A stretch of 64,000 nt of DNA from Lachnospiraceae bacterium (GTDB taxonomy: Bacteria; Bacillota; Clostridia; Lachnospirales; Lachnospiraceae), in NCBI GenBank assembly GCA_024682075.1, contig JAIKZQ010000021.1:1-64000 (forward strand). Direction: 5' to 3'. Both the position numbers and the translations under genes were made by a program. Shown here piece after piece: positions 53,022 through 63,643 of this stretch; position 1 is the first letter of the stretch, and the number at the start of each line of letters is the position of its first letter. The notes under the pieces were generated by a model. That model searched no databases. It saw only the letters and a list, made by a program, of their open reading frames with translations, and was not told the origin of the DNA.

Positions 53022-54167
53022 CTAACTCCGTATGTATGGCCTCGTGTCCTGCTCGATCTGACTTGTGAACATCGTCACGCAGTCGCTCGGGACGTAAGCC
53101 GTGTCATTAAAAAGGAATTCGTGAAGCCAGGCAACATTATCCGACAGATTAACGGGGACAACGCAATCGCCTTTTGCTGGAAGGTTCGCACCCGCCATCA
53201 TGTCCATTGAGGGAAAGCCCCCTTCTCTTACGATCGTGTAATCGTTTATCGAGAGGATCATGTTCAGAAGTGTCTTCTCATCAAAGCTTGTGTAGGTGTA
53301 ATTCATGACATCCGTGAAAATATCGGTAAGCTTTGCGGCATCGCACTTCTTCGCTTCGGTCAGGATCGATGCTATGACTTCGCGCTGTCTTGCGGTTCTG
53401 GCAAAATCGTTTCCGTCAGTGTATCTGATCCTGCAGTATGCGGAAACCTGCATTCCGTTCAGTCGCTGAGTTCCGGTTTCACGCACAGGCACGATCTCGT
53501 TTTCGGGAATGCCGAGGACCTGTGCCACGGCTATCTGGTAATTGTTCAGGTGCTCAATCTCATCTGCACCGACATCTATCATGATCCCTCCGAGGTCATC
53601 TACCACCGTGGTAAGGGCCTTGTAGCTGACGGTTACCCAGTTGGTGATATTGAGGTCTAGGTTTGCATTGAGCATGGTAACGGCCTGTGTCGCTCCGCCC
53701 TTCGCATATGCGGCGTTGCACTTATTGTAACTGTCGTTTCCAAGGTTAAGGTAGGTGTCCCTGTAGACGGAAACAAGGCTTACCTCGCCGGTTGCATTGT
53801 TGATGCTTGCGATGATGATGGTATCGCTCCTGTAACCCTTCAGAAGGTCGCTTCCCTTGGGGCTGAGCGCATCGACGCCAAAGAGTGCTATGTTGGTATA
53901 GCCCTCCATAGGTCCGCCGGCCTCGGAAGCTCTGAGCACGGATTCGGAAATGCCTATCTGCGAGGGATCGACATCCGAGACATTGGCATAGATGGGCCCC
54001 TCATCCTCTTCGTTTTCCGTCTGTTTCATGACATAGTAAAGGATTCCGATCATGCCTATGATGATCAGGATCTCCACTATGAACACGGCCATCTTACGTC
54101 TGGTCCTTGCCGTTGCCGATCTGCTTTTGTTTTTCTTAGCCTTTGCAGGCTTTTTTTCCGAAGGCAT
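53022..54167 (-). CDS. LCP (LytR-CpsA-Psr) family phosphotransferase
   Basis: 381 residues. Lys-rich cytoplasmic start, one helix at about 27-46 (VFIVEILIIIGMIGILYYVM), then the LCP domain: NIALFGVDAL, LKGYRSDTIIIASINNATGEVSLVSVYRDTY and GLRYTDGNDFARTARQREVI-type features (RIRYTDGNDFARTARQREV). LCP proteins transfer undecaprenyl-linked polymers to peptidoglycan or wall, giving a plausible endpoint for a glycan of this locus. It follows the sugar transferase gene by 19 bases. Confidence 0.94.
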   Translation of the reverse strand: MPSEKKPAKAKKNKSRSATARTRRKMAVFIVEILIIIGMIGILYYVMKQTENEEDEGPIYANVSDVDPSQIGISESVLRASEAGGPMEGYTNIALFGVDALSPKGSDLLKGYRSDTIIIASINNATGEVSLVSVYRDTYLNLGNDSYNKCNAAYAKGGATQAVTMLNANLDLNITNWVTVSYKALTTVVDDLGGIMIDVGADEIEHLNNYQIAVAQVLGIPENEIVPVRETGTQRLNGMQVSAYCRIRYTDGNDFARTARQREVIASILTEAKKCDAAKLTDIFTDVMNYTYTSFDEKTLLNMILSINDYTIVREGGFPSMDMMAGANLPAKGDCVVPVNLSDNVAWLHEFLFNDTAYVPSDCVTMFTSQIEQDTRPYIRS

Positions 54168-54186
54168 TTCTATGCTCCAAACATCA

Positions 54187-55590
54187 TCAATAGGCGTTCT
54201 TATTAATGAATCCGGTAAAGAACGTCATGATGATTATCCTGATGTCAAAAAAGAAGGTCCAGTTCTCTATATAGTAAATGTCGTACTCTACTCTTTTCCT
54301 GATGGAGGTATCTCCCCTGAGACCGTTGACCTGAGCCCAGCCGGTCAGACCCGGACGGACCTGGTGCTTGACGTTATACCTGGGGATCTCTTCCATGAAC
54401 TTCTCGACAAACTGCGGCCTTTCGGGACGCGGTCCCACAAGGCTCATGTCGCCCTTAAGTATGTTGAAGAGCTGGGGAAGCTCGTCGATGCTGGTCTTTC
54501 TGATGAATTTTCCGATAGGGGTGACCCTCGGGTCATTACGCTTGGTCCAGCCCTTCTTTTCTTTTTTCACGGACTGAACTCTCATGGAGCGGAACTTGTA
54601 CATGTTGAAGGTCTTGTTATGAAGGCCGACTCGCTCCTGCTTGAAGATGATGGGGCCCTTGCTGGTGACTTTTACGAGGATGGCTATGACGAGCATCAAA
54701 GGTGACGTGACGATGATGCCGACAAGTGATGCGAAGATGTCGAAAAGACGCTTAATGAAGATATTGCCGCTATTGGTAAGGGGCACGTAGCGGATATTGA
54801 TGACAGGAAGACCGCCAAGGTCCTCGGTATAAGGCCTTGTGGGGATGACACTGTTATAGTCGGGCACGAACTTCGTATGAACGCCGAACTTCTCACAGAT
54901 GCTGACTGTCTCCTCGAGTTTCTCATAGTCTTCAAGGGGAAGTGCTATGACGATCTCGTCAAGCTTATGCTCGGGAAGTATGTATTCGAGATTTCCCAGA
55001 GTTCCCAGAACCTTGACCCCATGATAGGTCGCACCGGCGGGCACATGCTCATCGAGCACGCCGACGATGTTATAGCCCCACTGGGGATTCTCCCTTACCC
55101 TGTCCATGTATTTCTCGGCACTGCGGGAGTAGCCGACCAGAAGGACATGCTTGATGTTATAGCCTTTCTTGCGGAAAGCCTTGAGGATCTTGCGGAGAAT
55201 GCCTCTGTACAGAGAGCACAGGAACACATTCAGGAAAAAGAAGATGGCCATCACGCTACGCGAATAGTTGACCTGACGCATGACGTTGAAAGCATAGAGC
55301 ATCAGGGCAAGGATTCCGATGACGTTGGCCTTGATAAGATCGAAGATCTCCGACTGACGTCCGCCGGTTCTCCTGGACGTATAGATGTCACAGAAGCTGT
55401 AGATCAGGACATAGCCGGGGACAACAAAAGGAAGCAGGTCGTAATAATACGACAGCTCAAGATAATACCCACTGTTAGGAGACAGGATATAGAATTTGAC
55501 AAAATATGCAAGGATCAGTGATGCACCGACGATCAGGGCATCGATGAGCACCATGATCCTGTTGAATATATGCTGATTGTCTCTTATCAT
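54187..55590 (-). CDS. Polyprenyl glycosylphosphotransferase (initiating sugar-1-P transferase)
   Basis: 467 residues from ATG 55590 (GGAG ahead); the longer frame to 55647 would add 19 residues. N-terminal four helices, a CoA-binding-like Rossmann part (VLLVGYSRSAEKYMDRV), then a fifth helix and the catalytic domain with KRLFDIFASLVGIIVTSPLM, KVTSKGPIIFKQERVGLHNKTFNMYKFRSM and DELPQLFNILKGDMSLVGPRPERPQF, all typical of the WbaP/CpsE (bacterial sugar transferase) family. Moves hexose-1-phosphate to undecaprenyl phosphate. It is the only initiating transferase in the window and might serve both glycan loci. A five-codon reading frame with GGGAGG ends at its start codon (ATGA overlap). Confidence 0.93.
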   Translation of the reverse strand: MIRDNQHIFNRIMVLIDALIVGASLILAYFVKFYILSPNSGYYLELSYYYDLLPFVVPGYVLIYSFCDIYTSRRTGGRQSEIFDLIKANVIGILALMLYAFNVMRQVNYSRSVMAIFFFLNVFLCSLYRGILRKILKAFRKKGYNIKHVLLVGYSRSAEKYMDRVRENPQWGYNIVGVLDEHVPAGATYHGVKVLGTLGNLEYILPEHKLDEIVIALPLEDYEKLEETVSICEKFGVHTKFVPDYNSVIPTRPYTEDLGGLPVINIRYVPLTNSGNIFIKRLFDIFASLVGIIVTSPLMLVIAILVKVTSKGPIIFKQERVGLHNKTFNMYKFRSMRVQSVKKEKKGWTKRNDPRVTPIGKFIRKTSIDELPQLFNILKGDMSLVGPRPERPQFVEKFMEEIPRYNVKHQVRPGLTGWAQVNGLRGDTSIRKRVEYDIYYIENWTFFFDIRIIIMTFFTGFINKNAY

Positions 55591-55756
55591 TCGTAAAACT
55601 CCATAAGGACCTCCCGGGCTATATCTTCTGCCGGGTGCATCTGTCATGCAGACATGCGGTTTGTCCTTAAAGAACTTATTCTTATAGATTTTAACTCTTT
55701 TTGTGAGTTCCTACAAATAAAAGGGACGTTTTATATATTAAATTTTCTTAATATGT

Positions 55757-56731
55757 TCATGTATCTCTGAGCACGTAGAAAATATTGCGGAGAAGAACAA
55801 GTTCGAGCACAGCCAGGCGCGGGATGATCTTTATGAAGCCCTTATAACGCTTGCCTCTGCCCTTGCCGAAACACTTTTTGAACCCCAGAGCAAGACCCTT
55901 AATGTAGTCCTTGCCAAGTCCCTTCCTGATAAAGAAGGCAGTCTTAACAATAAAGCCTGTTATTAATAAAGGAAGATTCAATAACAACTGTATCGCAGAC
56001 ATGTTCTTGTAAAGGACATAGATGTTGTTCGATGCGGAATAAATTACCTTACGGCTGTTATACTTTGACCCGGTCGATGCGGAACCGTAATGAAGTACCA
56101 CAGCATTAGGATCATACTTGTTATTAAATCCTGCAAGAGCTGCTCTCCAGCATATATCCAGGTCCTCGAGATACATGAAGTGGACAGGGTCAAAATAACC
56201 TATGATATCAAAAACTTCTTTCCTGTAGATTGCAGCACCGGCGCAGGATGAGAAGATTTTACAACTCCTGTCATACCTGCCATGGTGTCTTCCCTTTCCC
56301 CTGGATCTGGACCATCCGAGGGCACAATAAATGTCCCCGGCGGAGTCGAGAAGCTCTTCATCGTCCCACATCCTCATGGAGGCAGAAACAGAAAAACATT
56401 TGTTATCATTCTTAATGGCATTATAAAGTGACTGGACGAATCCGGGTCTTGCCTTTGTGTCATTATTGAGAAGAATGACATAGGGAGAATCGCTCGCCTT
56501 GATGCCGGCATTCACCGCACGGCTGAATCCACCGTTCTTCTCGAGTGCTATCAGCCTGATATCCCGGTACCCGGCTACGATCTCGCGGCTCTTATCGGTC
56601 GATGCATCATCAACAACAATGATATCATATGTTATTGCAGAATTCTGCACCTGAGGGCGCAGCGAATCAAGGCAACCCTTAAGCCACTTCTCACCGTTAT
56701 AATTTGGAATAACTATAGTTACTTTATTCAA
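55757..56731 (-). CDS. GT2 family glycosyltransferase
   Basis: 324 residues. VTIVIPNYNGEKWLKGCLDSLRPQ, DIIVVDDASTDKS and NAGIKASDSPYVILLNNDTKARPGFV (DxT-type metal motif), then FMYLEDLDICWRAALAGFNNKYDP, the acceptor ED motif. A C-terminal membrane-type segment (LLLNLPLLITGFIVKTAFF) follows. Resembles rhamnosyl- or galactofuranosyltransferases of wall glycans. Starts one base after the next upstream gene's end. Confidence 0.88.
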   Translation of the reverse strand: MNKVTIVIPNYNGEKWLKGCLDSLRPQVQNSAITYDIIVVDDASTDKSREIVAGYRDIRLIALEKNGGFSRAVNAGIKASDSPYVILLNNDTKARPGFVQSLYNAIKNDNKCFSVSASMRMWDDEELLDSAGDIYCALGWSRSRGKGRHHGRYDRSCKIFSSCAGAAIYRKEVFDIIGYFDPVHFMYLEDLDICWRAALAGFNNKYDPNAVVLHYGSASTGSKYNSRKVIYSASNNIYVLYKNMSAIQLLLNLPLLITGFIVKTAFFIRKGLGKDYIKGLALGFKKCFGKGRGKRYKGFIKIIPRLAVLELVLLRNIFYVLRDT

Positions 56732-56732
56732 A

Positions 56733-58139
56733 TTATCTCCCCGTTACCTGCCAGCAAGGATAATACAGCAATCCTTTTCCGGACTCTCTGATCTTCGCCG
56801 AAAGCTCAAGGCTCATCTGTTTAATGTCTGCATCTTCCGGAAGAGTTGCGGCATCGAAAACCTTCTCCCCGTCCTGAGGAGGTCTTCCGGTTTCGTGAGG
56901 TCTGAGCGAAAGCATTCCGGGAGTCCTGTGTTCACTGTACTTAACACCTGTTATTTTATAGAAATCATCCCAGAATTCAGGGCTTATCCTGATGCATCTG
57001 ATATCGAGAGCCTCGGCAGTCTGCTGGCACATGGCCCTGTGGAAATATCCGGTATATCCGACAGGCAGTCCGCCGTAGATCAGATTTCCGTCCTTATCCA
57101 TCTTGCCGCCGATCACCCTGCCGCGGTGTGCACCGGATACTATCCTGCCTCCGATCGCTCCCATGTCCTTACGGCTGGCAAGTGCATCGCCCTTATAGCG
57201 GAATTCGTAATATCCGACATTTCTAAGTCCGTAAACGTCAGCCTCAAAGCCTGCTTTTTCGCCATAGTCCAAAAGTGCTTCGCTCCCGGCATCGTATGCA
57301 TAGAGTTTACCTGCGGTATTGGAAGCCGTTGATGCGGGACTGATCCTCCAGTGATAAAGGATCTGCGGAATGTGGCTGAAGCCCGCGCCTTCCGAAAGTG
57401 CCCTGAGGAGTATGTCATAGTCCTGGGCTCCGTCATATTTTTCGCGGAAGCGGAGTTTCTTCATTAATGAGGACTTCATCACCGTCAGGTGGCATATGTA
57501 GTTATTGTTAAGAAGGAGCACAGGGTCAAAATCGGGCTTGGAATTCCTTTCCGTGTAGCTGCCGCCGGAGGCAAGCACCTTGTCTTCGTCGGAGTAGAGG
57601 ACATCGGGGTGCTTTCCGCACCTCTTGGAATAGGAAATGATGTTCTCAACGACCCTGAGGAGCGCATCCGGTGTCAGGAGATCGTCATGGTCCAGGAGCG
57701 CGATGTAATCTCCATTCGCCTCATCAAGTGCCGCGTTGGTATTGATCGAGATACCCTTATTCTCGGCAAGTGGAATGTACCTGACTCTTTTATCCTCAAA
57801 ACTGTCAGCTATGGATCTGAGAGGAGTCTTGTCCTCGGAAGCATCGGCGATGATCAGCTCGAGCTTTTCGTAAGCCTGTGCGAGGACACTCTCCGCCATA
57901 TCGCGGAAGAACTTCTCATCGGTGTTATACGCGGGAACGACGACGGAAATAAGAGGCCTTAATGGAAGGGACTCGGCAAGCCTTCTCATCACGGAAAGCT
58001 CATAGTCCGTGGGCTCACGGTAATCGGAGCCTCTGGGATTAGTCTTCGACATGCTTTCAGATATCTCGAGGATACCGGCCCTCACGCCGTTTCTCGACAT
58101 ATACCCTATGCTTCTTTTTGCAGCAGAGATAATATCCAT
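56733..58139 (-). CDS. GT2 family glycosyltransferase, longer form
   Basis: 468 residues. ISVVVPAYNTDEKFFRDMAESVLAQAYEKLELIIADASEDKTP and NTNAALDEANGDYIALLDHDDLLTPDALLRVV (DHD motif), YDILLRALSEGAGFSHIPQILYHWRISPAST, all typical of RgpF/RfbN-like enzymes. The C-terminal part from about 310 (GGRIVSGAHRGRVIGGKMDKDGNLIYGGLP) is a second, less conserved region. First gene of the block that runs leftward to glmS; 158 bases separate it from the phosphomutase, containing repeat group 3. Confidence 0.87.
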   Translation of the reverse strand: MDIISAAKRSIGYMSRNGVRAGILEISESMSKTNPRGSDYREPTDYELSVMRRLAESLPLRPLISVVVPAYNTDEKFFRDMAESVLAQAYEKLELIIADASEDKTPLRSIADSFEDKRVRYIPLAENKGISINTNAALDEANGDYIALLDHDDLLTPDALLRVVENIISYSKRCGKHPDVLYSDEDKVLASGGSYTERNSKPDFDPVLLLNNNYICHLTVMKSSLMKKLRFREKYDGAQDYDILLRALSEGAGFSHIPQILYHWRISPASTASNTAGKLYAYDAGSEALLDYGEKAGFEADVYGLRNVGYYEFRYKGDALASRKDMGAIGGRIVSGAHRGRVIGGKMDKDGNLIYGGLPVGYTGYFHRAMCQQTAEALDIRCIRISPEFWDDFYKITGVKYSEHRTPGMLSLRPHETGRPPQDGEKVFDAATLPEDADIKQMSLELSAKIRESGKGLLYYPCWQVTGR

Positions 58140-58228
58140 AAATCCTTCTTAAATCATGTATGCAAATATTCGGGCAGATCCGGCAGGAAGCCATATTTTC
58201 CGGATTATGCACTGTGTTTAATTAACAA

Positions 58229-58287
58229 GAGGACGGCCCCTTAGTTCACAAAGACAGTGAACGGTGGAACCGTCCCCAGTGTTCACT
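58229..58287. repeat. REP-like palindrome, copy group 3
   Basis: A partial unit (GGACGGCCCCTTAGTTCAC) then a complete one TGAACGGTGG-AACCGTCC-CCAGTGTTCA (58258-58285), ten bases from the phosphomutase stop. Confidence 0.8.
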
Positions 58288-58296
58288 TTTTCCGAT

Positions 58297-60024
58297 TTAT
58301 GCGAAAGCTTTGACTGCTTCGGTGAGTGCTGCGGACTTGGCTGCCGCATCCTCAAGGCTGGTTCCCTTGACGCCCATGTAGAACTTGATCTTGGGCTCGG
58401 TTCCCGAAGGTCTCACGCAGCACCAGTTGTCATCGGGAAGGTCGAAGTAGAGGACATTAGATGAAGGAAGGCCGGTAGTGGTCTTTTCACCTGTCTTCAT
58501 GTCGATGACGACATCCTTCTTGTAATCCCTGAACTTAAGAACTTCGAGGTCTCCGAAAGCCTTGGGAGGATCGTTCCTGAGCTTGTCCATGAGAGCTGCG
58601 ATCTGCTCTGCGCCCTCGGCACCCTTCATTGTAAGAGTGAACTGGGTCTCCTTGAAGTATCCGTACTTGTCATAAACCTCGATCATGAAATCCCAAAGGG
58701 TCTTGCCCTGCTTCTTGAGCCAGGAAGCAACCTCGCAGAGCATCTCAACTGCAACGATCGCATCCTTGTCACGTGCATGGGTTCCGACCAGGCATCCGTA
58801 GGACTCCTCAAGTCCGAAGACGTAGTTATTGTCCTTATTGCCGTTCTGCTCGAAGATCTTGATCTGCTCTCCGATGTACTTGAATCCGGTAAGGACCTCG
58901 ATGAGCTTGACATCATAAGCCTTAGTCATCGGGAAGGTCATGTTGGTTGTAACGATGGTGGTTACCAGTGTGGGATTCTCGGGCATGATGCCGAGAGCGG
59001 TGCGCTCCCTGAGGATATACTCGGCAATGAGCATTCCGGACATGTTGCCGGTAAATGCAACATACTCGCCTGTCTTAGAATCTTTCGCATATACGCCGAG
59101 ACGGTCAGCATCGGGATCCGTAGCAAGGACGATATCCGCATCCTTCTCCTTGGCAAGCTTAAGTGCAAGCTCGAATGCCTTGGGATCCTCGGGATTGGGA
59201 TATGCCAGAGTGGTGAACTCCGGATCGGGTCCGACCTGCTCGGGAACCACGTATACGTTCTTGTATCCGAGCTCCTCGAGGATGCGTCTTACGGGCTTGT
59301 TGCCGGTTCCGCAGAAAGGAGTGTAGACGATCTTGATATCGCCGGCAACTTCCCCTATGATCTCGGGATGAAGGCTCTGCTTCTTAAGCTCGACCATGTA
59401 CTTGTCATCGATCTCTTTTCCGATGGAGATGTAAAGGCCGCTTTCAACAGCCTCGTCCTTGTCCATGGTCCTGCAGTCGCTGTACTCCTTGATGGCGAAG
59501 ACTTCACCGATGATGCCGGTATCGTGAGGAGGGGTGACCTGCGCTCCGTCTTCCCAGTAAACCTTATATCCGTTGTACTCGGGAGGGTTATGGCTTGCGG
59601 TGATGTTGATGCCGGCCGTGCATCCAAGCTCTCTTAATGCAAAGGAAAGCTCGGGAGTCGGGCGAAGCTCATCGAAGACATATGCCCTGATGCCGTTAGC
59701 TGCAAGACAGAGAGCGGCAACATCGGCAAACTCGGGGCTCATGCGGCGGCAGTCAAAAGAGATCGCAACACCCTTATCCTGGGTTCCTGCCTTGATGATG
59801 TAATTGGCAAGGCCCTGAGTTGCCTTTCTGACAGTATATACGTTCATGCGGTTTGAGCCTGCGCCGATGACGCCTCTGAGACCGCCGGTACCGAATTCCA
59901 GCTCTCTGTAAAAGCGGTCCTCGATCTCCTTCTCATCATTTCTGATGGCAAGAAGCTCCTGCTTGGTAGCATCATCAAAGTAATCGTCGCTCAGCCACTT
60001 TTCAAATTCTTCCTTGTAACCCAT
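58297..60024 (-). CDS. pgcA: Phosphohexomutase (phosphoglucomutase/phosphomannomutase family)
   Basis: 575 residues. NITASHNPPEYNGYKVYWEDGAQ contains the phospho-serine (Ser of ASHNP), LATDPDADRLGVY binds the metal, LEESYGCLVG the sugar, and RPSGTEPKIKFYMGVKG the phosphate. The length and ordering match Firmicute alpha-phosphoglucomutases (PgcA), which feed glucose-1-phosphate into UDP-glucose and wall glycans. AGGAGGAG precedes the ATG. Confidence 0.95.
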   Translation of the reverse strand: MGYKEEFEKWLSDDYFDDATKQELLAIRNDEKEIEDRFYRELEFGTGGLRGVIGAGSNRMNVYTVRKATQGLANYIIKAGTQDKGVAISFDCRRMSPEFADVAALCLAANGIRAYVFDELRPTPELSFALRELGCTAGINITASHNPPEYNGYKVYWEDGAQVTPPHDTGIIGEVFAIKEYSDCRTMDKDEAVESGLYISIGKEIDDKYMVELKKQSLHPEIIGEVAGDIKIVYTPFCGTGNKPVRRILEELGYKNVYVVPEQVGPDPEFTTLAYPNPEDPKAFELALKLAKEKDADIVLATDPDADRLGVYAKDSKTGEYVAFTGNMSGMLIAEYILRERTALGIMPENPTLVTTIVTTNMTFPMTKAYDVKLIEVLTGFKYIGEQIKIFEQNGNKDNNYVFGLEESYGCLVGTHARDKDAIVAVEMLCEVASWLKKQGKTLWDFMIEVYDKYGYFKETQFTLTMKGAEGAEQIAALMDKLRNDPPKAFGDLEVLKFRDYKKDVVIDMKTGEKTTTGLPSSNVLYFDLPDDNWCCVRPSGTEPKIKFYMGVKGTSLEDAAAKSAALTEAVKAFA

Positions 60025-60118
60025 GATCTCCTCCTGTTGATTAAGGAATTTCCACTAAAACAATACCTAATAATAATACAACTTTAGAAAGCGTTTTTCC
60101 ACAGTTTGGGGAGATTAT

Positions 60119-60147
60119 TTGAGACCGTGCCTCAATTGTGATATTGT
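60119..60147 (+). promoter_or_regulatory. Promoter of the GT-C-like membrane protein gene
   Basis: TTGAGA (60119-60124), 17 bases, then TATTGT (60142-60147) with a TG extended element just ahead. A leader of about 33 bases would follow. Confidence 0.45.
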
Positions 60148-60186
60148 CTTAATGTTGATTCTAGGAAAATACCGAGGCATTGATCA

Positions 60187-61347
60187 ATGGAGAAATTCGA
60201 TAAGCTGACAAGCAGTTTCTGGGATGCGCTAATTAGAAAAAAAGATATCATATTCTTCTGCGTGACGATTCTGATCGGCATGATCATAAGGATCTGCGGT
60301 CTGGACATGATCACGGGGGATTATTACTTCTACAATACATGGATCGAAGATTTCAGGGATTGCGGGCTCTTCGGATTGGAGCACGGGATCGGTGATTACA
60401 GCATCTTCTTCCAGACTGTTTTCTTCCTTCTGTCATTCATCCCCGGAAAACCGATGTACATCTATAAGATGATGTCGGTAATGTTTGACCTCGGGCAGGC
60501 TATTGCGATCGCATTTTTTGTCTGCGACCCGAAAAAAGAAAACCTGTTTAAGGAAAAGTTCAACATCTCTTTTGCTCTGGCTTTCCTGCTCCCCACTATC
60601 GTTCTGAATTCAGCATACTGGGGACAGTTCGAGAGCTGCTATAGTTTCTTCCTTGTGCTCACTCTCATCGCACTACACAAAGAAAAATTCATGCGTGCAT
60701 TTGCATGGCTGGGACTTGCTTTTGCCTGGAAATTCCAGTGCATCATTCTCGTTCCCTTCGTCCTTGCATACTGCATCGGGAAAAAGAAACTGAACATACT
60801 GCACCCTGTCATCACGATCTTTGTTTTCTGGGCAACATCAATCCCCGGTATCATTGCGGGACGAAGCAAACTTGATGCATTCAGGGTCTATCTGTCCCAG
60901 TCATCGGAATACGGACATATGTACCTTAAGTTCACAAGCTTCTGGGTACTTGTCGGAGATGATTATGATCTTTTGAAAAATCCTGCGATCCTTCTGACCG
61001 TGATGCTATGCGGAATCGGATTATATGCGATCATTTCCGGAAAAAAGAAGATCGGAACTTATGAGGAGATGCTAAACACCGCAGCATGGTTCGTGTGGAC
61101 GGCAACATTTTTCCTTCCGGCAATGCACGAAAGATATTCTTATTTCCTTGATCTCATCTGGATACTTCTTGCATGCAAAAACACGAGATACATCAAGTAC
61201 CTCGTGCTTACTGCCCTGATAAACCTGATCAATTACGGATCGTATCTGTTCGGCATTCCCGATGCTGCAACGATCCCCTTCGCAGTGATCATGCTCTGCG
61301 GATATATCCTGTATTCATACGAGATTCTCAAGGCAGATAACTCCTGA
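60187..61347 (+). CDS. GT-C-type membrane glycosyltransferase (mannosyltransferase PIG-M/DUF2029-like)
   Basis: 386 residues, about ten helices. After the first helix the loop GDYYFYNTWIEDFRDCGLFGLEHGIGDY matches the GT-C acidic motif of membrane transferases that use lipid-linked sugars, and PTIVLNSAYWGQFESCYSFFLVLTLIAL and FLPAMHERYSYFLDLIWIL are strongly conserved in the family. Adds a sugar on the outer face, perhaps to a wall or lipid glycan. It faces the nif-like operon across repeat group 4. Confidence 0.82.
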   Translation: MEKFDKLTSSFWDALIRKKDIIFFCVTILIGMIIRICGLDMITGDYYFYNTWIEDFRDCGLFGLEHGIGDYSIFFQTVFFLLSFIPGKPMYIYKMMSVMFDLGQAIAIAFFVCDPKKENLFKEKFNISFALAFLLPTIVLNSAYWGQFESCYSFFLVLTLIALHKEKFMRAFAWLGLAFAWKFQCIILVPFVLAYCIGKKKLNILHPVITIFVFWATSIPGIIAGRSKLDAFRVYLSQSSEYGHMYLKFTSFWVLVGDDYDLLKNPAILLTVMLCGIGLYAIISGKKKIGTYEEMLNTAAWFVWTATFFLPAMHERYSYFLDLIWILLACKNTRYIKYLVLTALINLINYGSYLFGIPDAATIPFAVIMLCGYILYSYEILKADNS

Positions 61348-61368
61348 TTCAAAACAGTGGGCAAAACA

Positions 61369-61469
61369 AGGGGACGGTGAACGGAGGTGAACGGAGGGAC
61401 GGTGAACGGAGGGACGGTTCCGTTGTTCACTATGTGAACTTCGGAACCGTCCCTCCGTTCACCGTCCCT
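61369..61469. repeat. REP-like cluster forming a very long hairpin, copy group 4
   Basis: Contains three tandem TGAACGGAGG units and a palindrome: 61396-61422 pairs perfectly with 61442-61468 (27 bases), and inside it GTTCAC (61425-61430) pairs with GTGAAC (61434-61439). It sits between converging genes and may end transcription from both sides. Confidence 0.85.
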
Positions 61470-61478
61470 TTCCGCACC

Positions 61479-63222
<1,744 letters not shown>

Positions 63223-63271
63223 ATCTCATCCTCCGTTTATTCCGGTCAGATCATGTCCCTTGCCGCATTCA

Positions 63272-63643
63272 TCACACGGCTTCAGACGCATTAATGCTTT
63301 CTTTTAATCTCTCCGCGACCGCAGTGATCTCACCCGTTGCTTCGAACACTCTCTTTCCTTTTGAAATAACGTACTCAGCAGCCTCCTGTCCGATCCTGGC
63401 AACCACCAGGATGTCGCAGTCAGCCAAAGTGACAAGCATGTCATCAAATAACTTCGGGTCATGACAGTTGCATCCGGATCTCACCATTCTCGTTCCGGCC
63501 ATCACCACGGAATCAGCGGATCCTTCGGAAACTGTTGATGTGTCTGCGTCTTCATCCGGAATGTCCACTATCTCCCAGTATTTCGAATGGCCGAAATGTT
63601 CATTGACATATTTTCCGTCTGCGCTTGCAAATCCGACTCTCAT
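63272..63643 (-). CDS. NifX/NafY-type cofactor-binding protein
   Basis: 123 residues: VGFASADGKYVNEHFGHSKYWEIVDI and CDILVVARIGQEAAEYVISKGKRVFEATGEI are the pattern of the dinitrogenase iron-molybdenum cofactor-binding family (PF02579). RSGCNCHDPKLFDD has a CxC pair that may hold an iron cluster. In longer NifB this domain is fused; here it is separate and probably carries NifB-co to component 1. The start overlaps the preceding gene stop as ATGA. Confidence 0.88.
   Translation of the reverse strand: MRVGFASADGKYVNEHFGHSKYWEIVDIPDEDADTSTVSEGSADSVVMAGTRMVRSGCNCHDPKLFDDMLVTLADCDILVVARIGQEAAEYVISKGKRVFEATGEITAVAERLKESINASEAV

Noticed and set aside
58777..59637. 286-codon open frame opposite the phosphohexomutase
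   Set aside because: Shadow frame; all conserved mutase motifs are on the other strand.
41459..61469. CRISPR array
   Set aside because: The repeats are palindromic, in small scattered groups at gene ends, without spacers of regular length and without cas genes.
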